Below are positions 33,688 through 42,654 of a stretch of DNA of 64,000 nt, piece after piece. The position numbers were made by a program, and so were the translations under genes. How positions within the stretch are numbered: position 1 is the stretch's first letter; every line of letters starts with the position of its first letter. This DNA comes from Frondihabitans sp. Leaf304 (lineage in GTDB: Bacteria > Actinomycetota > Actinomycetes > Actinomycetales > Microbacteriaceae). Under the pieces are notes generated by a model. The model did not search any database. It was not told the DNA's origin and was given only the letters and a program-made list of their open reading frames with translations. The stretch covers positions 28,533-92,532 of the forward strand of contig NZ_LMNV01000002.1 in NCBI RefSeq assembly GCF_001423105.1, written 5' to 3'.

Positions 33688-36228
33688 ATGAGCGCGGAGC
33701 TGACCCTCGGGGCGGAAGAAGAGCTGCACCTGATCGACCTGCAAACGAAGCGGCTGTCGGCCCGAGCGCCCCAGCTGCTCTCGAAGTTGCCGCCCGAGAA
33801 GTTCGGCGCCGAGCTCCAGCGCACCACGGTCGAGACGAACGTGCCCGTGGTCACGAACCTCACCGATCTGCGCACCGAGATCCTCGCTCTGCGCAAAGAG
33901 CTGGTCGATGTCGCTACCGATGCCGAGCTGGCCATTGCAGCAGCCGGCACCGCCCCGCGGAGCGAGTTCGCCGACTTCGAGCTGACGACGACCGGCCGCT
34001 ACGGCCGGATGCAGGAGCAGTACCGCATGCTCGTCGACGAGCAGCTGATCTGTGGCCTTCAGGTGCACGTGGGGGTGGCCGATCGCGACATGGCCGTGCA
34101 GATCATGGGTCGCGTGGCTCCCGTCTTGCCAGCTCTCCTGGCTCTGAGCGCGAGTTCGCCGTTCTGGAACGGCCAAGACACGGGTTACGCGAGCATCCGT
34201 TCGATCATCTGGCAGCGCTGGCCGAGTGCCGGCGCGACGGGGCCGATGGCGAACGCGGGGGAGTACGACCGCCTGGTGCAAGACCTGATCGGCTCCGGAG
34301 TGATCGCCGACGCCAAGATGGCTTACTTCGACGTTCGACCGTCGTCTCACGCACCGACGCTCGAGCTCCGCACCTGTGACGCCTGCCCGCTGGTCGACGA
34401 TGCCGTGCTGATCGCCGGGCTGTTCCGCGCCGCGGTGCGGAAGGCGGAGGTCGACATCCTCGACGGCAAGCCCGAGAAGCTCCGCGCGCAGCCGCTTCAC
34501 CGGGCCGCGATGTGGCAAGCCGCCCGGGCCGGGCTCACGGGCGAGCTGCTCGATCTCGGCGTGCATCCCGAGCGTCTTCCGGCGGCGCAGGCGGTCCGGC
34601 AGCTGTCGGCGTCACTCCGCCCGCAGCTTGAAGAGCTCGGAGACTGGGCCGACGTCGAGGGGCTGATCGAGCAGACGCTGGCGCGCGGCAACTCGGCGGA
34701 TCGGCAACGCGCCGCCTATGCCGAGAACGGCCGTATCGACGATGTGGTCGACCTGGTCGTCAAAGAGACGCACGGTCCGGCCGGCGGCGATGCCGCGAGC
34801 ACTCCGAGCATCAAGGGCTACCGCTTCCGCGCCGGTGACGAGGCGATCGGACCGGGACTTCGGGCGCGACCGGCCTACGCCGACATCGCGGGCTACTTTC
34901 GTCAGCTCGACCCGGAGACCATCCGGCAGCGGGCCGACGCACGCGACACCTGGACGAAGAATCGGGGTCTGAGCTTCACCGTTGGCGGCGAGCTCCGCGG
35001 CTTCACCGTCGATCTGGTGCCGCGAATCGTGACGAACCACGAGTGGAGTCAGCTCGCCGAGGGCCTGACGCAGCGGGCACGGGCGATCGAGTCGTTTCTC
35101 CAGGACGCCTACGGCGCGAGACGGATCGTCGCCGACGGCGTGCTGGCCGAGGCCGATGTCGTCGACGCGATGGGCTGGCGTGTCGAGGCGGCGCTTCTGC
35201 CGACCGGCACGGTCCACGCGCCGATCCAGGGCTTCGACCTGATCCGCAACGAGTTCGGCGGCTGGCGGGTGCTCGAAGACAACGTCCGGAGCCCGAGTGG
35301 TGCGGCCTACGCGGTAGCCGTCCGCCACCTTCTCGACGAGATCGTGCCGGAGGCTCCGCGACCAGCCGGGCTGCTGGATCCTGAGACCGTCTTCGGTCTG
35401 CTCCGCGAGACCCTCCTGGCCCACGCGAAGAGCGACGATCCCACGGGCGCCGTTCTGAGCGCAGGATCCGACAGCTCGGCCTGGTACGAGCACAAAGCGC
35501 TTGCCGAGGGCGCCGGGTTTCTGCTGGTGACCGCCGACGATCTCGCGGTGAGCGATCACCGGGTGGTCGAGCGGGCCACCGGCCGAGTCATCGACACGCT
35601 CTACCTGCGCCTCGACATCGAGCTGATCGAGGTGGCGAGTGCGGCAGACCCCGACCTCGGCGTGAAGATCATGGACGTCGCGGCGACCGGCGACGTGTTT
35701 CTCGCTAACGCCCCGGGCAATGGTCTCGCTGACGACAAGGCGATGTACGTCGCGGTGCCCGATCTGATCGAGTACTACCTCGACGAGAAGCCGCTGCTCG
35801 AGTCGGTGCCGACCTATCGCCTGAGCGACGAGGCCGAGAAGCTCAGCGTGCTCGATCGTGTCGGCGAGCTCGTGACGAAGCCGGTCGACGGCGAGGGCGG
35901 GCACGGCGTGCTGATCGGGCCGAGCGCCAACGCGGCGGCCGTTGCGGAGCGTCGCGCCGAGATCGCCGAAGACCCGGCTCGCTGGGTCGCCCAGGAGGTC
36001 GTGACCCTGTCGTCGCATCCGACGTTGACCGCGCGCGGCCTCGAGCCGCGCCATGTCGACCTCCGGGCGTTCGTCTACCTGACGGGCGTGGGCCCGACGC
36101 AGAGCCGGCTCGCCGACTTCGGGCTGACGAGGGTCGCCCCGGAGGGGAGCATGGTCGTCAATTCGTCGCGAGGCGGCGGGGCGAAAGACACCTGGATCAT
36201 CGGCCCCGAGCCCTCAGAGGAGAACTGA
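33688..36228 (+). CDS. Glutamate-cysteine-ligase-like (GCS2) / circularly permuted ATP-grasp fusion
   Basis: An 846-residue two-enzyme protein. Residues 1 to ~340 match the GCS2/YbdK carboxylate-amine ligase family: LGAEEELHLID at the N-terminus, QVHVGV, and the later SSHAPTLELRTCD. From ~375 (AYADIAGYFRQLD) the protein matches circularly permuted type-2 ATP-grasp enzymes, with FDLIRNEFGGWRVLEDNVRSPSG, KPVDGEGGHGV and a long C-terminal DLRAFVYL. Both halves form amide or peptide bonds from carboxylates. The product is unknown; a short gamma- or alpha-linked peptide is likely. It ends 1 bp before the amidotransferase start. Confidence 0.88.
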   Translation: MSAELTLGAEEELHLIDLQTKRLSARAPQLLSKLPPEKFGAELQRTTVETNVPVVTNLTDLRTEILALRKELVDVATDAELAIAAAGTAPRSEFADFELTTTGRYGRMQEQYRMLVDEQLICGLQVHVGVADRDMAVQIMGRVAPVLPALLALSASSPFWNGQDTGYASIRSIIWQRWPSAGATGPMANAGEYDRLVQDLIGSGVIADAKMAYFDVRPSSHAPTLELRTCDACPLVDDAVLIAGLFRAAVRKAEVDILDGKPEKLRAQPLHRAAMWQAARAGLTGELLDLGVHPERLPAAQAVRQLSASLRPQLEELGDWADVEGLIEQTLARGNSADRQRAAYAENGRIDDVVDLVVKETHGPAGGDAASTPSIKGYRFRAGDEAIGPGLRARPAYADIAGYFRQLDPETIRQRADARDTWTKNRGLSFTVGGELRGFTVDLVPRIVTNHEWSQLAEGLTQRARAIESFLQDAYGARRIVADGVLAEADVVDAMGWRVEAALLPTGTVHAPIQGFDLIRNEFGGWRVLEDNVRSPSGAAYAVAVRHLLDEIVPEAPRPAGLLDPETVFGLLRETLLAHAKSDDPTGAVLSAGSDSSAWYEHKALAEGAGFLLVTADDLAVSDHRVVERATGRVIDTLYLRLDIELIEVASAADPDLGVKIMDVAATGDVFLANAPGNGLADDKAMYVAVPDLIEYYLDEKPLLESVPTYRLSDEAEKLSVLDRVGELVTKPVDGEGGHGVLIGPSANAAAVAERRAEIAEDPARWVAQEVVTLSSHPTLTARGLEPRHVDLRAFVYLTGVGPTQSRLADFGLTRVAPEGSMVVNSSRGGGAKDTWIIGPEPSEEN

Positions 36229-36229
36229 C

Positions 36230-38017
36230 ATGTGCGGACTCGCCGGTGAGCTTCGATTCGATGGTGAGCGGGCGGATGTCGCCGCGCTCGCCCGCATGGC
36301 CGGGTGCCAGGTGCATCGGGGCCCCGACGGCGACGGCCTCTGGTCGCGCGGGCCTGCGGGTCTGGCGCACCGGCGACTGTCGATCGTCGACCTGTCGCCC
36401 GGCGGCGCGCAGCCGATGGTCGATGCCGAGCTCGGCCTGACGATCGCCTACAACGGCATGGTCTACAACTACGTCGAGCTCCGCGACGAGCTGCGGGCGA
36501 AGGGTCACCACTTCTTCTCCACCTCCGACACCGAGGTGATCCTCAAGGCCTTTGCCGAGTGGGGAACGCACTTCGTCGACCACCTCATCGGCATGTTCGC
36601 GATCGCCATCTGGGAGCATCGCAGCGGTCGGCTGATCCTCGCCCGCGACCGCCTCGGCATCAAGCCGCTCTACTATGAGCAGACCGCTTCGCGCCTGCGG
36701 TTCGCGTCGACGCTGCCCGCCCTGCTCGCGGGTGGCGGCATCGACACGTCGATCGACTCGGAGGCGCTGGCGAGCTACATGACCTTTCACTCGGTCGTGC
36801 CGGCACCGCGTACGATCCTCGCCGGGGTGAAGAAGCTGCCGCCCGCGACCGTGCGGGTGGTCTCCCCGACCGGCGAGGTGGACGACACCACCTATTGGGA
36901 GCCCTCGTTCACTCGGGATCCCGCGCGGAGCGGATGGAGCGAGACGGAGTGGCAGGACGCGGTCATCGATTCGCTGCGCACCGCTGTGAAGCGGCGCATG
37001 GTCGCCGACGTTCCCGTCGGGGTGCTGCTCTCGGGCGGCATCGATTCGAGCCTCGTCGTGGCGCTGCTCGCCGAGGCGGGCCAGACCGATCTCGAGACCT
37101 TCAGCATCGGCTTCGACTCGGCCGGCGGAGAGTCGGGCGACGAATTCGAGTACTCCTCGATCGTCGCGAAGGAATTCGGCACGAAGCACCACCGGATCCC
37201 CATCGCCTCCGACAAGCTCCTGCCGGGCATCGACGGAGCCATCGCCGCGATGAGCGAGCCGATGGTCAGCCACGACTGCGTCGCCTTTTATCTGCTCAGT
37301 CAGGAGGTGTCGCAGTCGGTGAAGGTCGTCCAATCGGGCCAGGGTGCCGACGAGGTGCTGGGCGGTTACGACTGGTATCCGCCACTCGCCGGTGTGCCGC
37401 GCGATGGGGCTGCCGAGGCCTACGCGTCGGTGTTCTTCGACCGGCGCTGGAACGACATGAAACGCTGGCTGCGGCCCGAATGGCTGGAGGAGAACGACTC
37501 GCCGTCGGCCTTCGTTCGAGCCCACTTCGCTCGCCCCGGCGCCGACACGTCTGTCGACGCCGCACTTCGTCTCGACACGACCATCATGCTCACCGACGAT
37601 CCGGTCAAACGCGTCGACAACATGACTATGGCCTGGGGGCTCGAAGCGCGCGTCCCCTTTCTCGACCACGAATTCGTCGAACTCGCCGGGGCGATCCCGC
37701 CCGATCTGAAACTCGCCGACGGGGGCAAGGGAGTGCTGAAGCGCGCCTCCCGAGGCATCGTGCCCGACGCGGTCATCGACCGGACCAAGGGCTACTTTCC
37801 GGTGCCGGCCATCCGCCAGCTCGAAGGCCCCTACCTCGAGAAGGTCCGCGAAGCTCTGCTCGACCCAGCCGCGAAGTCGCGCGGGCTGTTCCATCCGGCT
37901 ACCGTCGAATCGATGCTCGCGAACCCGAACTCCGCCCGAACGACCCTCGGATCGAACGCGCTCTGGCAGCTCGCCACGCTTGAGATGTGGCTGCAGGCGC
38001 AGGGCGTGGCGTCGTGA
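36230..38017 (+). CDS. Asparagine-synthase-family amidotransferase, N-acetylglutaminylglutamine amidotransferase type
   Basis: A 595-residue protein. The class II glutaminase domain starts MCGLAGEL with nucleophile Cys2 exposed after Met removal. The synthetase domain has the PP-loop VLLSGGIDSSLV (~264) and the later GQGADEVLGGYDW. The length and the partner genes fit the amidotransferase that converts N-acetylglutaminylglutamine to its amide, a compatible solute, rather than a housekeeping AsnB. The enzyme presumably transfers ammonia to the peptide made by the upstream ligase. It overlaps the peptidase gene by GTGA. The exact substrate is inferred. Confidence 0.85.
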   Translation: MCGLAGELRFDGERADVAALARMAGCQVHRGPDGDGLWSRGPAGLAHRRLSIVDLSPGGAQPMVDAELGLTIAYNGMVYNYVELRDELRAKGHHFFSTSDTEVILKAFAEWGTHFVDHLIGMFAIAIWEHRSGRLILARDRLGIKPLYYEQTASRLRFASTLPALLAGGGIDTSIDSEALASYMTFHSVVPAPRTILAGVKKLPPATVRVVSPTGEVDDTTYWEPSFTRDPARSGWSETEWQDAVIDSLRTAVKRRMVADVPVGVLLSGGIDSSLVVALLAEAGQTDLETFSIGFDSAGGESGDEFEYSSIVAKEFGTKHHRIPIASDKLLPGIDGAIAAMSEPMVSHDCVAFYLLSQEVSQSVKVVQSGQGADEVLGGYDWYPPLAGVPRDGAAEAYASVFFDRRWNDMKRWLRPEWLEENDSPSAFVRAHFARPGADTSVDAALRLDTTIMLTDDPVKRVDNMTMAWGLEARVPFLDHEFVELAGAIPPDLKLADGGKGVLKRASRGIVPDAVIDRTKGYFPVPAIRQLEGPYLEKVREALLDPAAKSRGLFHPATVESMLANPNSARTTLGSNALWQLATLEMWLQAQGVAS

Positions 38018-39963
38018 GCGGCCCTGCGGGCGGGGTTGCGTCGGGGTCGGCCGTGGCGGATCCTGTGCTCGCCGACCCGTTCGTCGAGTCGCTCGTCGGC
38101 GCGTGGGGATCGTGGGGTCCGACGATGACTCGGAACGCCCGCCGTGTCGCGTTCGTCAGCGACCGCTTCGGCACGCCCGAGGTCTTCGTGCAAGATGTCG
38201 TCGTCGCGGGCTCACTGCCGACGCCGACCCGGATCCGACTCTCGGACGACCCTGTGATCGCGGTCTCGTGGTCGGCCGACAGCGACTGGCTCGCCGTGGC
38301 CGTCGCCACCGACGGGGGAGTGCGGCAGCAGGTCTGGGTCGTGCGCCCCGACGGCTCCGACGCGCAGCGGATCGCGGGCTCGCGCGACCAGCACGCCGAG
38401 CTCGGCCCCTGGTCGCGCAGCGGTCACCGCGTCGTCGTGACGCTTCCGTCGACCGAGCCCGAGCAGCCGGCCCGCTCGTATCTCGTCGACCCCTCCGACG
38501 GGAACCGCGTCGATCTCGCCTCGGGCGACCTCATCCACATCCTCGACCTCTCGGTCGAAGAGCGACTCGTCGTGCTCCGCGACGGCGGCCGCGGACACGA
38601 GTTCGTCGTGATCGTCGACCGGCTCACCGACGAAGACCACCCCCTGCTCACCTCGCCGTGGGCCGGGTCGGCCGAGACGGCGCTGATCCGCCCCGCGCCC
38701 GAGAGCGAATCCAGCCCGCTCATCGCGTATCTCTCGACCGAGGCGGGGCTCCCGCGCCGACAGCTGGTAGCCATGCCGATCGGCCCGCACGGCTGGCGGG
38801 GCACAGCCCGCGTGCTCGCGGGGCGCGACGACGCCGAACTCGAAGAACTCGACGCCGACGATGCCGGGCGCCTGCTGCTGCTCGTCTGGAATGTCGCCGG
38901 GCGCAGCGAGCTCGATCTCTACGACACGGCTGCCGGATCCTTCTCGCCCGTGCCCGGTGTTCCCGGCCAGGTCGTGACGCACCCGGTGCTCTCCCGCGAC
39001 GGGCGCAGCGTGCTCGCGACGGTCGAGGGGCCGACGCGACCGCGCGAGCTGTGGCGGCTCGACACCGCGGCACTGACCTGGACGCGCGTGACCGACGGGC
39101 CGACGCTGCCGGACGGTCTCGTCGAGCCCACACTCGAGACGTTCACGGCGCGCGACGGGCTCACACTGACGGGGTGGCTGTACCCGGCTGTCTCGTCCGG
39201 TTCGACTGAGTCGTCCGGTTCGGCTGTCTCGTCCGGTTCGGCTGGTACCGGGGCAGGATCCGGCGCCGCCGCCCTCATCCACCTCCACGGGGGCCCCGAA
39301 TCGCAGGAGCGCCCCACCTTCTCGGCCCAGCACCAGGCTCTGGCCGCGGCCGGCATCACCGTGTTCGCCCCGAACATCCGTGGATCGTCCGGTTTCGGCA
39401 AGGAGTTCGTGCACGCTGACGACCTCGAACTGCGCTGGTCAGCACTGGCCGACGTGGTCGACGCCGCGCACCACCTCGTCGCCCGGGGCCTCGCCGATGC
39501 CTCGCGCATCGCCGTCGAGGGCCGCTCGTACGGCGGCTACGCGACCCTCGCCTCTCTCGCGTTCACGCCCGACGTGTTCGCGGCCGGGGTCAGCGTCTGT
39601 GGAATGAGCGACCTCCACACCTTCTATCGCGACACCGAACCCTGGATCGCCTCCGCCGCCACTACGAAGTACGGCCACCCGGTCGACGACGCGGCATTGC
39701 TCACCGCGCTGTCGCCGATGCGCGCCGTCGATGACATCGCCGTGCCGTTGCTCGTGGTGCACGGCGAGCTCGACACGAACGTGCCGATCGGCGAGGCCCA
39801 CCAGATCGTCGAGGCCCTTCGAGCGCGAGCGGCGCCGGTCGACTATCTCGAGCTCGCGGCTGAGGGGCACGAGTACCGCCGGCTCGAGTCACGGCGGGCG
39901 CTGGTCGCGCGCATGGTCGAGTTCGTGGCTGGCGCTCTCGGGGTCGGCGCGGAGCATCGCTAA
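38014..39963 (+). CDS. S9-family (prolyl-oligopeptidase-type) peptidase
   Basis: A 649-residue protein from GTG 38014, overlapping the amidotransferase stop. The N-terminal beta-propeller (~25-380) is followed by an 18-bp in-frame Ser/Gly repeat linker (~395-415). The alpha/beta hydrolase domain has catalytic Ser505 in GRSYGG, Asp587 in GELDTN and His619 in EGHEYR. No signal peptide is seen, so it is cytosolic. In the operon it most likely recycles or trims the small peptide made by the ligase/amidotransferase pair. It parallels the peptidase of the known three-gene osmolyte operons, though that one is a metallopeptidase. Confidence 0.9.
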   Translation: MSGPAGGVASGSAVADPVLADPFVESLVGAWGSWGPTMTRNARRVAFVSDRFGTPEVFVQDVVVAGSLPTPTRIRLSDDPVIAVSWSADSDWLAVAVATDGGVRQQVWVVRPDGSDAQRIAGSRDQHAELGPWSRSGHRVVVTLPSTEPEQPARSYLVDPSDGNRVDLASGDLIHILDLSVEERLVVLRDGGRGHEFVVIVDRLTDEDHPLLTSPWAGSAETALIRPAPESESSPLIAYLSTEAGLPRRQLVAMPIGPHGWRGTARVLAGRDDAELEELDADDAGRLLLLVWNVAGRSELDLYDTAAGSFSPVPGVPGQVVTHPVLSRDGRSVLATVEGPTRPRELWRLDTAALTWTRVTDGPTLPDGLVEPTLETFTARDGLTLTGWLYPAVSSGSTESSGSAVSSGSAGTGAGSGAAALIHLHGGPESQERPTFSAQHQALAAAGITVFAPNIRGSSGFGKEFVHADDLELRWSALADVVDAAHHLVARGLADASRIAVEGRSYGGYATLASLAFTPDVFAAGVSVCGMSDLHTFYRDTEPWIASAATTKYGHPVDDAALLTALSPMRAVDDIAVPLLVVHGELDTNVPIGEAHQIVEALRARAAPVDYLELAAEGHEYRRLESRRALVARMVEFVAGALGVGAEHR

Positions 39964-40002
39964 ACGAATTACGCGTCGCTAACCGAGACGACGGTGAGTC
40001 GT

Positions 40003-40018
40003 GCTTAAAACGGTAAGC
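40003..40018. terminator. Small dyad between convergent peptidase and EamA genes
   Basis: GCTTA (40003-40007) and TAAGC (40014-40018) with 6 nt between. It lies in a 104-bp AT-richer gap between convergent genes. The stem is short, so confidence is low. Confidence 0.3.
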
Positions 40019-40067
40019 GAAGGATCCGCGCATCGCCGCTGAGCACGACCGTGCCCGCGCGGTCGGC

Positions 40068-41060
40068 TCAGGCCGGCTGGGCCGGCGTCGGCACGATCGG
40101 CACCGACCCCGTCGGCGTCTGGTCGAGCGTCGTCGGAAGCGCGGCTGTCGGGGCGTCGCTCCGCGCCGCTCGGACGCACGCGATCCCGACCAGGATGGCG
40201 CCGCCGCCGAGCAGCTGCGGCACGGTGAGCCGCTCGCCGAGGAGGAGCCAGGCGTAGAAGGTCGCGGCGACCACTTCGAGCAGGCCCGCAAACGAGGCGA
40301 GGCGCGATCCGAGCCGCTCGGCGGCGGCGATGTTCGCGGTGTAGGCAATCGCGGTCGCGACGACGCCGATCACGACGACGGGCACCCACCAGGCGACGGG
40401 TGACCCGAACAGCGCGACATCGCCGAGGGGTGCCTGGAAGGGGACCAGGCGCACCACACCGGCCAGAGCGAGCGACGCGGCCCCGAGCAGCAGACCGAAA
40501 GCGGCGAGTGCCACGGCGGGGAGCCCGTTCGGCGGGGCAGCGGCCACGACGTAGTAGATGGCGCAGCCGACCATGGCGCCGACGGCGAAGAGGAGGCCGA
40601 CCGGATCGAGGGCGACGCCGGATCCTGGGGCCACGACCAGAACCAGGCCGACGAGCGCGACCACGCTGCCGATGAGCACCAGCGACTGGGGTCGTCGGCG
40701 GCTCCGGGCCCAGGCGACGGCCACAAGCAGGAGCGGCGCCATGTATTCGAGCAGGATCGCCGTGCCGACGGGCACGCGCTCGAGTGCGGCGAAATAGGTG
40801 AGCTGCGTGGCTGCGACGCCGATCGCGCCGGTCGCGACGATGCGCCAGCGGTTCCGCCAGAGGGCGTTCCAGCGACCGCGGAGGGCGACGGCGGCGAACG
40901 GTGTCAGCACGAGCCCGCCGACGAGCGACCGCACGGTGACCGCGGCGGCCGGACTCCAGCCCGCCTCGAGCAGCGGCTTGGCGAAGGCGCCCGAGAGGCC
41001 GAAGGTGAGGGCGGCGACGACGGCGATGACGAGGCCGGTCGAGGTGGTGGAGCGGGGCAT
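40068..41060 (-). CDS. EamA-family (DMT) transporter
   Basis: A 330-residue protein with ten TM helices in two homologous five-helix halves, the EamA layout. The start of each half shows the usual small-residue helix (LTFGLSGAFAKPLLEAG; GVVATAIAYTANI). ATG 41060 has AGGAG 5 nt upstream; an earlier in-frame start at 41102 lies upstream of the likely +1. Members export amino acids, purines or other metabolites; the substrate here is unknown. It is divergent from a CGNR-type regulator, with back-to-back -10 elements. Confidence 0.92.
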   Translation of the reverse strand: MPRSTTSTGLVIAVVAALTFGLSGAFAKPLLEAGWSPAAAVTVRSLVGGLVLTPFAAVALRGRWNALWRNRWRIVATGAIGVAATQLTYFAALERVPVGTAILLEYMAPLLLVAVAWARSRRRPQSLVLIGSVVALVGLVLVVAPGSGVALDPVGLLFAVGAMVGCAIYYVVAAAPPNGLPAVALAAFGLLLGAASLALAGVVRLVPFQAPLGDVALFGSPVAWWVPVVVIGVVATAIAYTANIAAAERLGSRLASFAGLLEVVAATFYAWLLLGERLTVPQLLGGGAILVGIACVRAARSDAPTAALPTTLDQTPTGSVPIVPTPAQPA

Positions 41061-41087
41061 GGCGACTCCTGGCGGGAGGGTGGCGGG

Positions 41088-41110
41088 GTGGATGATCCAC
41101 ACGCTAGTGT
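41088..41110. promoter_or_regulatory. Operator and overlapping -10s of the EamA / CGNR divergent pair
   Basis: A 6-1-6 palindrome GTGGATGATCCAC spans 41088-41100. Directly beside it are the EamA -10 (TAGCGT on the minus strand, 41106-41101) and the CGNR -10 (TAGTGT, 41105-41110). A repressor bound here would block both promoters. Confidence 0.5.
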
Positions 41111-41131
41111 TGCCGTGAGTAAGGAGTCAAC

Positions 41132-41680
41132 TTGCATTTTGCCCCTGACACAACTGAGACGCTGGAGTTCGTCGTGGCGCTCGTGAACACCGCCCCGGGC
41201 GCCACCCGGTCGGGAGAGGACGGGCTGCCGGATCCTGCCGCCCTGACCGCGCTGCTCGACGAGTACCGCTACTCGGGGCGGTTCGATCGCGACCCGGCCG
41301 AGCTCGCCGAGGTGCTCGACGCCCGAGACCTGTTTCGCCGGCTGTTCGCGCTCGATCGGGGCGACGCGGTCGCCCTCGTCAACCGGCTGCTGCGCGACGC
41401 CTCGGCTCTGCCCCAGCTCGTGCGGCACGACGAATTCGACTGGCACCTGCACGCGACCGAGCCGACCGCGCCCCTGGCCGAGCGCATGCGCGTCGAGGTC
41501 GCCCTCGCGCTCGTCGACGTGCTGCGGACCGACGAGTTCGACCGTCTGCGAGAGTGCGGCGCCCCGGACTGCGAGGGCGTGTTCGCCGACCTCTCGCGCA
41601 ACTCGTCGAAGCGGTTCTGCAGCGTCCGGTGCGGCAACCGAATGAACATGGTGGCGTTCCGCGCCCGCGCAGCCGACTGA
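41132..41680 (+). CDS. CGNR zinc-finger regulator (ABATE-type)
   Basis: A 182-residue protein starting at TTG 41132 with AAGGAG 5 nt upstream. The N-terminal ABATE domain begins FVVALVNT. The C-terminal zinc finger has ECGAPDC, then RFCSVRCGNR, the motif that names the family. These proteins are thought to be DNA-binding regulators, often next to transporters. It probably controls the divergent EamA gene through the palindrome at 41088. Confidence 0.88.
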   Translation: MHFAPDTTETLEFVVALVNTAPGATRSGEDGLPDPAALTALLDEYRYSGRFDRDPAELAEVLDARDLFRRLFALDRGDAVALVNRLLRDASALPQLVRHDEFDWHLHATEPTAPLAERMRVEVALALVDVLRTDEFDRLRECGAPDCEGVFADLSRNSSKRFCSVRCGNRMNMVAFRARAAD

Positions 41681-41743
41681 TCGGAATTCGATAGCGCCGG
41701 TTCAGGATCCGAGGCGGAGAATGAGCGCAGGAGCAGACACCTC

Positions 41744-42139
41744 ATGCAGACCATCAGCTACAGCATCTCGATCGTTCTCTTCGCCGCGATCCTGGCCGAG
41801 ACGATGGTCAGCGTGCGCGCCTCGAAGGCGGTGCGGGGGTCGCGCGAGCGCTACGTCGCCCTGACGCAGCGGCGCCTGCTCAGTTGGGCCGTCATCGTCG
41901 GGTTCGCCGTCTCGGGCATCGTCGGCAGTCTCGCGGGCGAGCCGTTCTCCTCTCTCAGCCTTCTGATGGCCGCGTACCTACTGTCGCAAGAGCTCAAGAA
42001 TCACGGCGATGACGACGACTGGTTCAAGGGCCGCAAGAAGAAGATCTGGGGCGGCGTGAAGAAGCGGCTGAAGGCCCTCGTTCGGCCGCCGCGGGTGTCG
42101 AGGCCGCCGGTGCGGGTGCCGTCGCCGGCGTTCGGGTAG
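41744..42139 (+). CDS. Small membrane protein with basic C-terminal tail
   Basis: A 131-residue protein, ATG 41744, CAGGAG about 10 nt upstream. The hydrophobic helices are at ~4-22 and ~45-85 (two or three passes). Then come a polar DDDD segment and a very basic tail (KGRKKK, KKRLKALVRPPR). No family is recognised. It stands alone between the CGNR gene and a long inverted repeat. Confidence 0.65.
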   Translation: MQTISYSISIVLFAAILAETMVSVRASKAVRGSRERYVALTQRRLLSWAVIVGFAVSGIVGSLAGEPFSSLSLLMAAYLLSQELKNHGDDDDWFKGRKKKIWGGVKKRLKALVRPPRVSRPPVRVPSPAFG

Positions 42140-42160
42140 CGCTTCGAGGGCGGGCCCGGC

Positions 42161-42228
42161 CGAAGTGACGCGGTTCGGCCAAACCGACGCGGAGCGCCGA
42201 GTGCAGTTGGCCGAAACGCGTCACTTCG
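42161..42228. repeat. Long inverted repeat between 41744 and 42300 genes
   Basis: Two 22-nt arms (42161-42182 and 42207-42228) match at 21 of 22 positions around a 24-nt loop. The flanking genes are codirectional, so it would act as a terminator for the first. Confidence 0.8.
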
Positions 42229-42287
42229 CTGAAAGCCTCGCGAGGCTCGTGGCGCCACTTTGCCAGAGTTGTGAACACCGGCGCCGC

Positions 42288-42293
42288 TAGGGT
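42288..42293 (+). promoter_or_regulatory. Leaderless -10 for the DUF1294 gene
   Basis: TAGGGT, 6 nt, ATG 42300. Confidence 0.45.
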
Positions 42294-42299
42294 CGCGTC

Positions 42300-42632
42300 A
42301 TGCGCCTGCTGCCCCTCCTCTCGGTCCCGGCCTTCGCGGCGCTCTTCGTCTGGCGGGCGTCGTGGAGGGAGTTCCCGTGGGGAGCGCCCTGGATCTATCT
42401 CGTGCTGAGCGTGTTGCTGTTCGTCGTGTACGGCGTCGACAAGCGGGCTGCGCGGCGCGGTTCCTGGCGAATCTCGGAGCGCAACCTGCTCATCGTCGGC
42501 GTGCTCGGCGGGTGGCCCGGCGCGGTGGTCGCGCAGCAGGTGTTCCGGCACAAGACCCGCAAGTCGTCATTCCAGTGGGCTTTCTGGGCGACCGTGACGG
42601 TGAACGCGGTCGTGGTGCTCGCGTTCGTCTGA
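42300..42632 (+). CDS. DUF1294 membrane protein
   Basis: A 110-residue protein with TM helices at about 5-20, 29-44, 62-80 and 91-109. The family hallmarks are present: VYGVDKRAARRGSWRISE, LGGWPGA and QQVFRHKTRKSSF. The function of DUF1294 is unknown; some relatives are fused to cold-shock domains. It ends 22 bp before the stop of the convergent lysozyme-like gene. Confidence 0.88.
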   Translation: MRLLPLLSVPAFAALFVWRASWREFPWGAPWIYLVLSVLLFVVYGVDKRAARRGSWRISERNLLIVGVLGGWPGAVVAQQVFRHKTRKSSFQWAFWATVTVNAVVVLAFV

Positions 42633-42654
42633 TCCGCCGACACAATGCCGGCTG

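Noticed and set aside
38014..39963. S9 (prolyl-oligopeptidase-type) peptidase as the missing lanthipeptide leader protease
   Set aside because: Some class III systems use such a peptidase, but this one lies 11 kb away and is translationally coupled to the ligase/amidotransferase genes, so the osmolyte-type operon explains it better.
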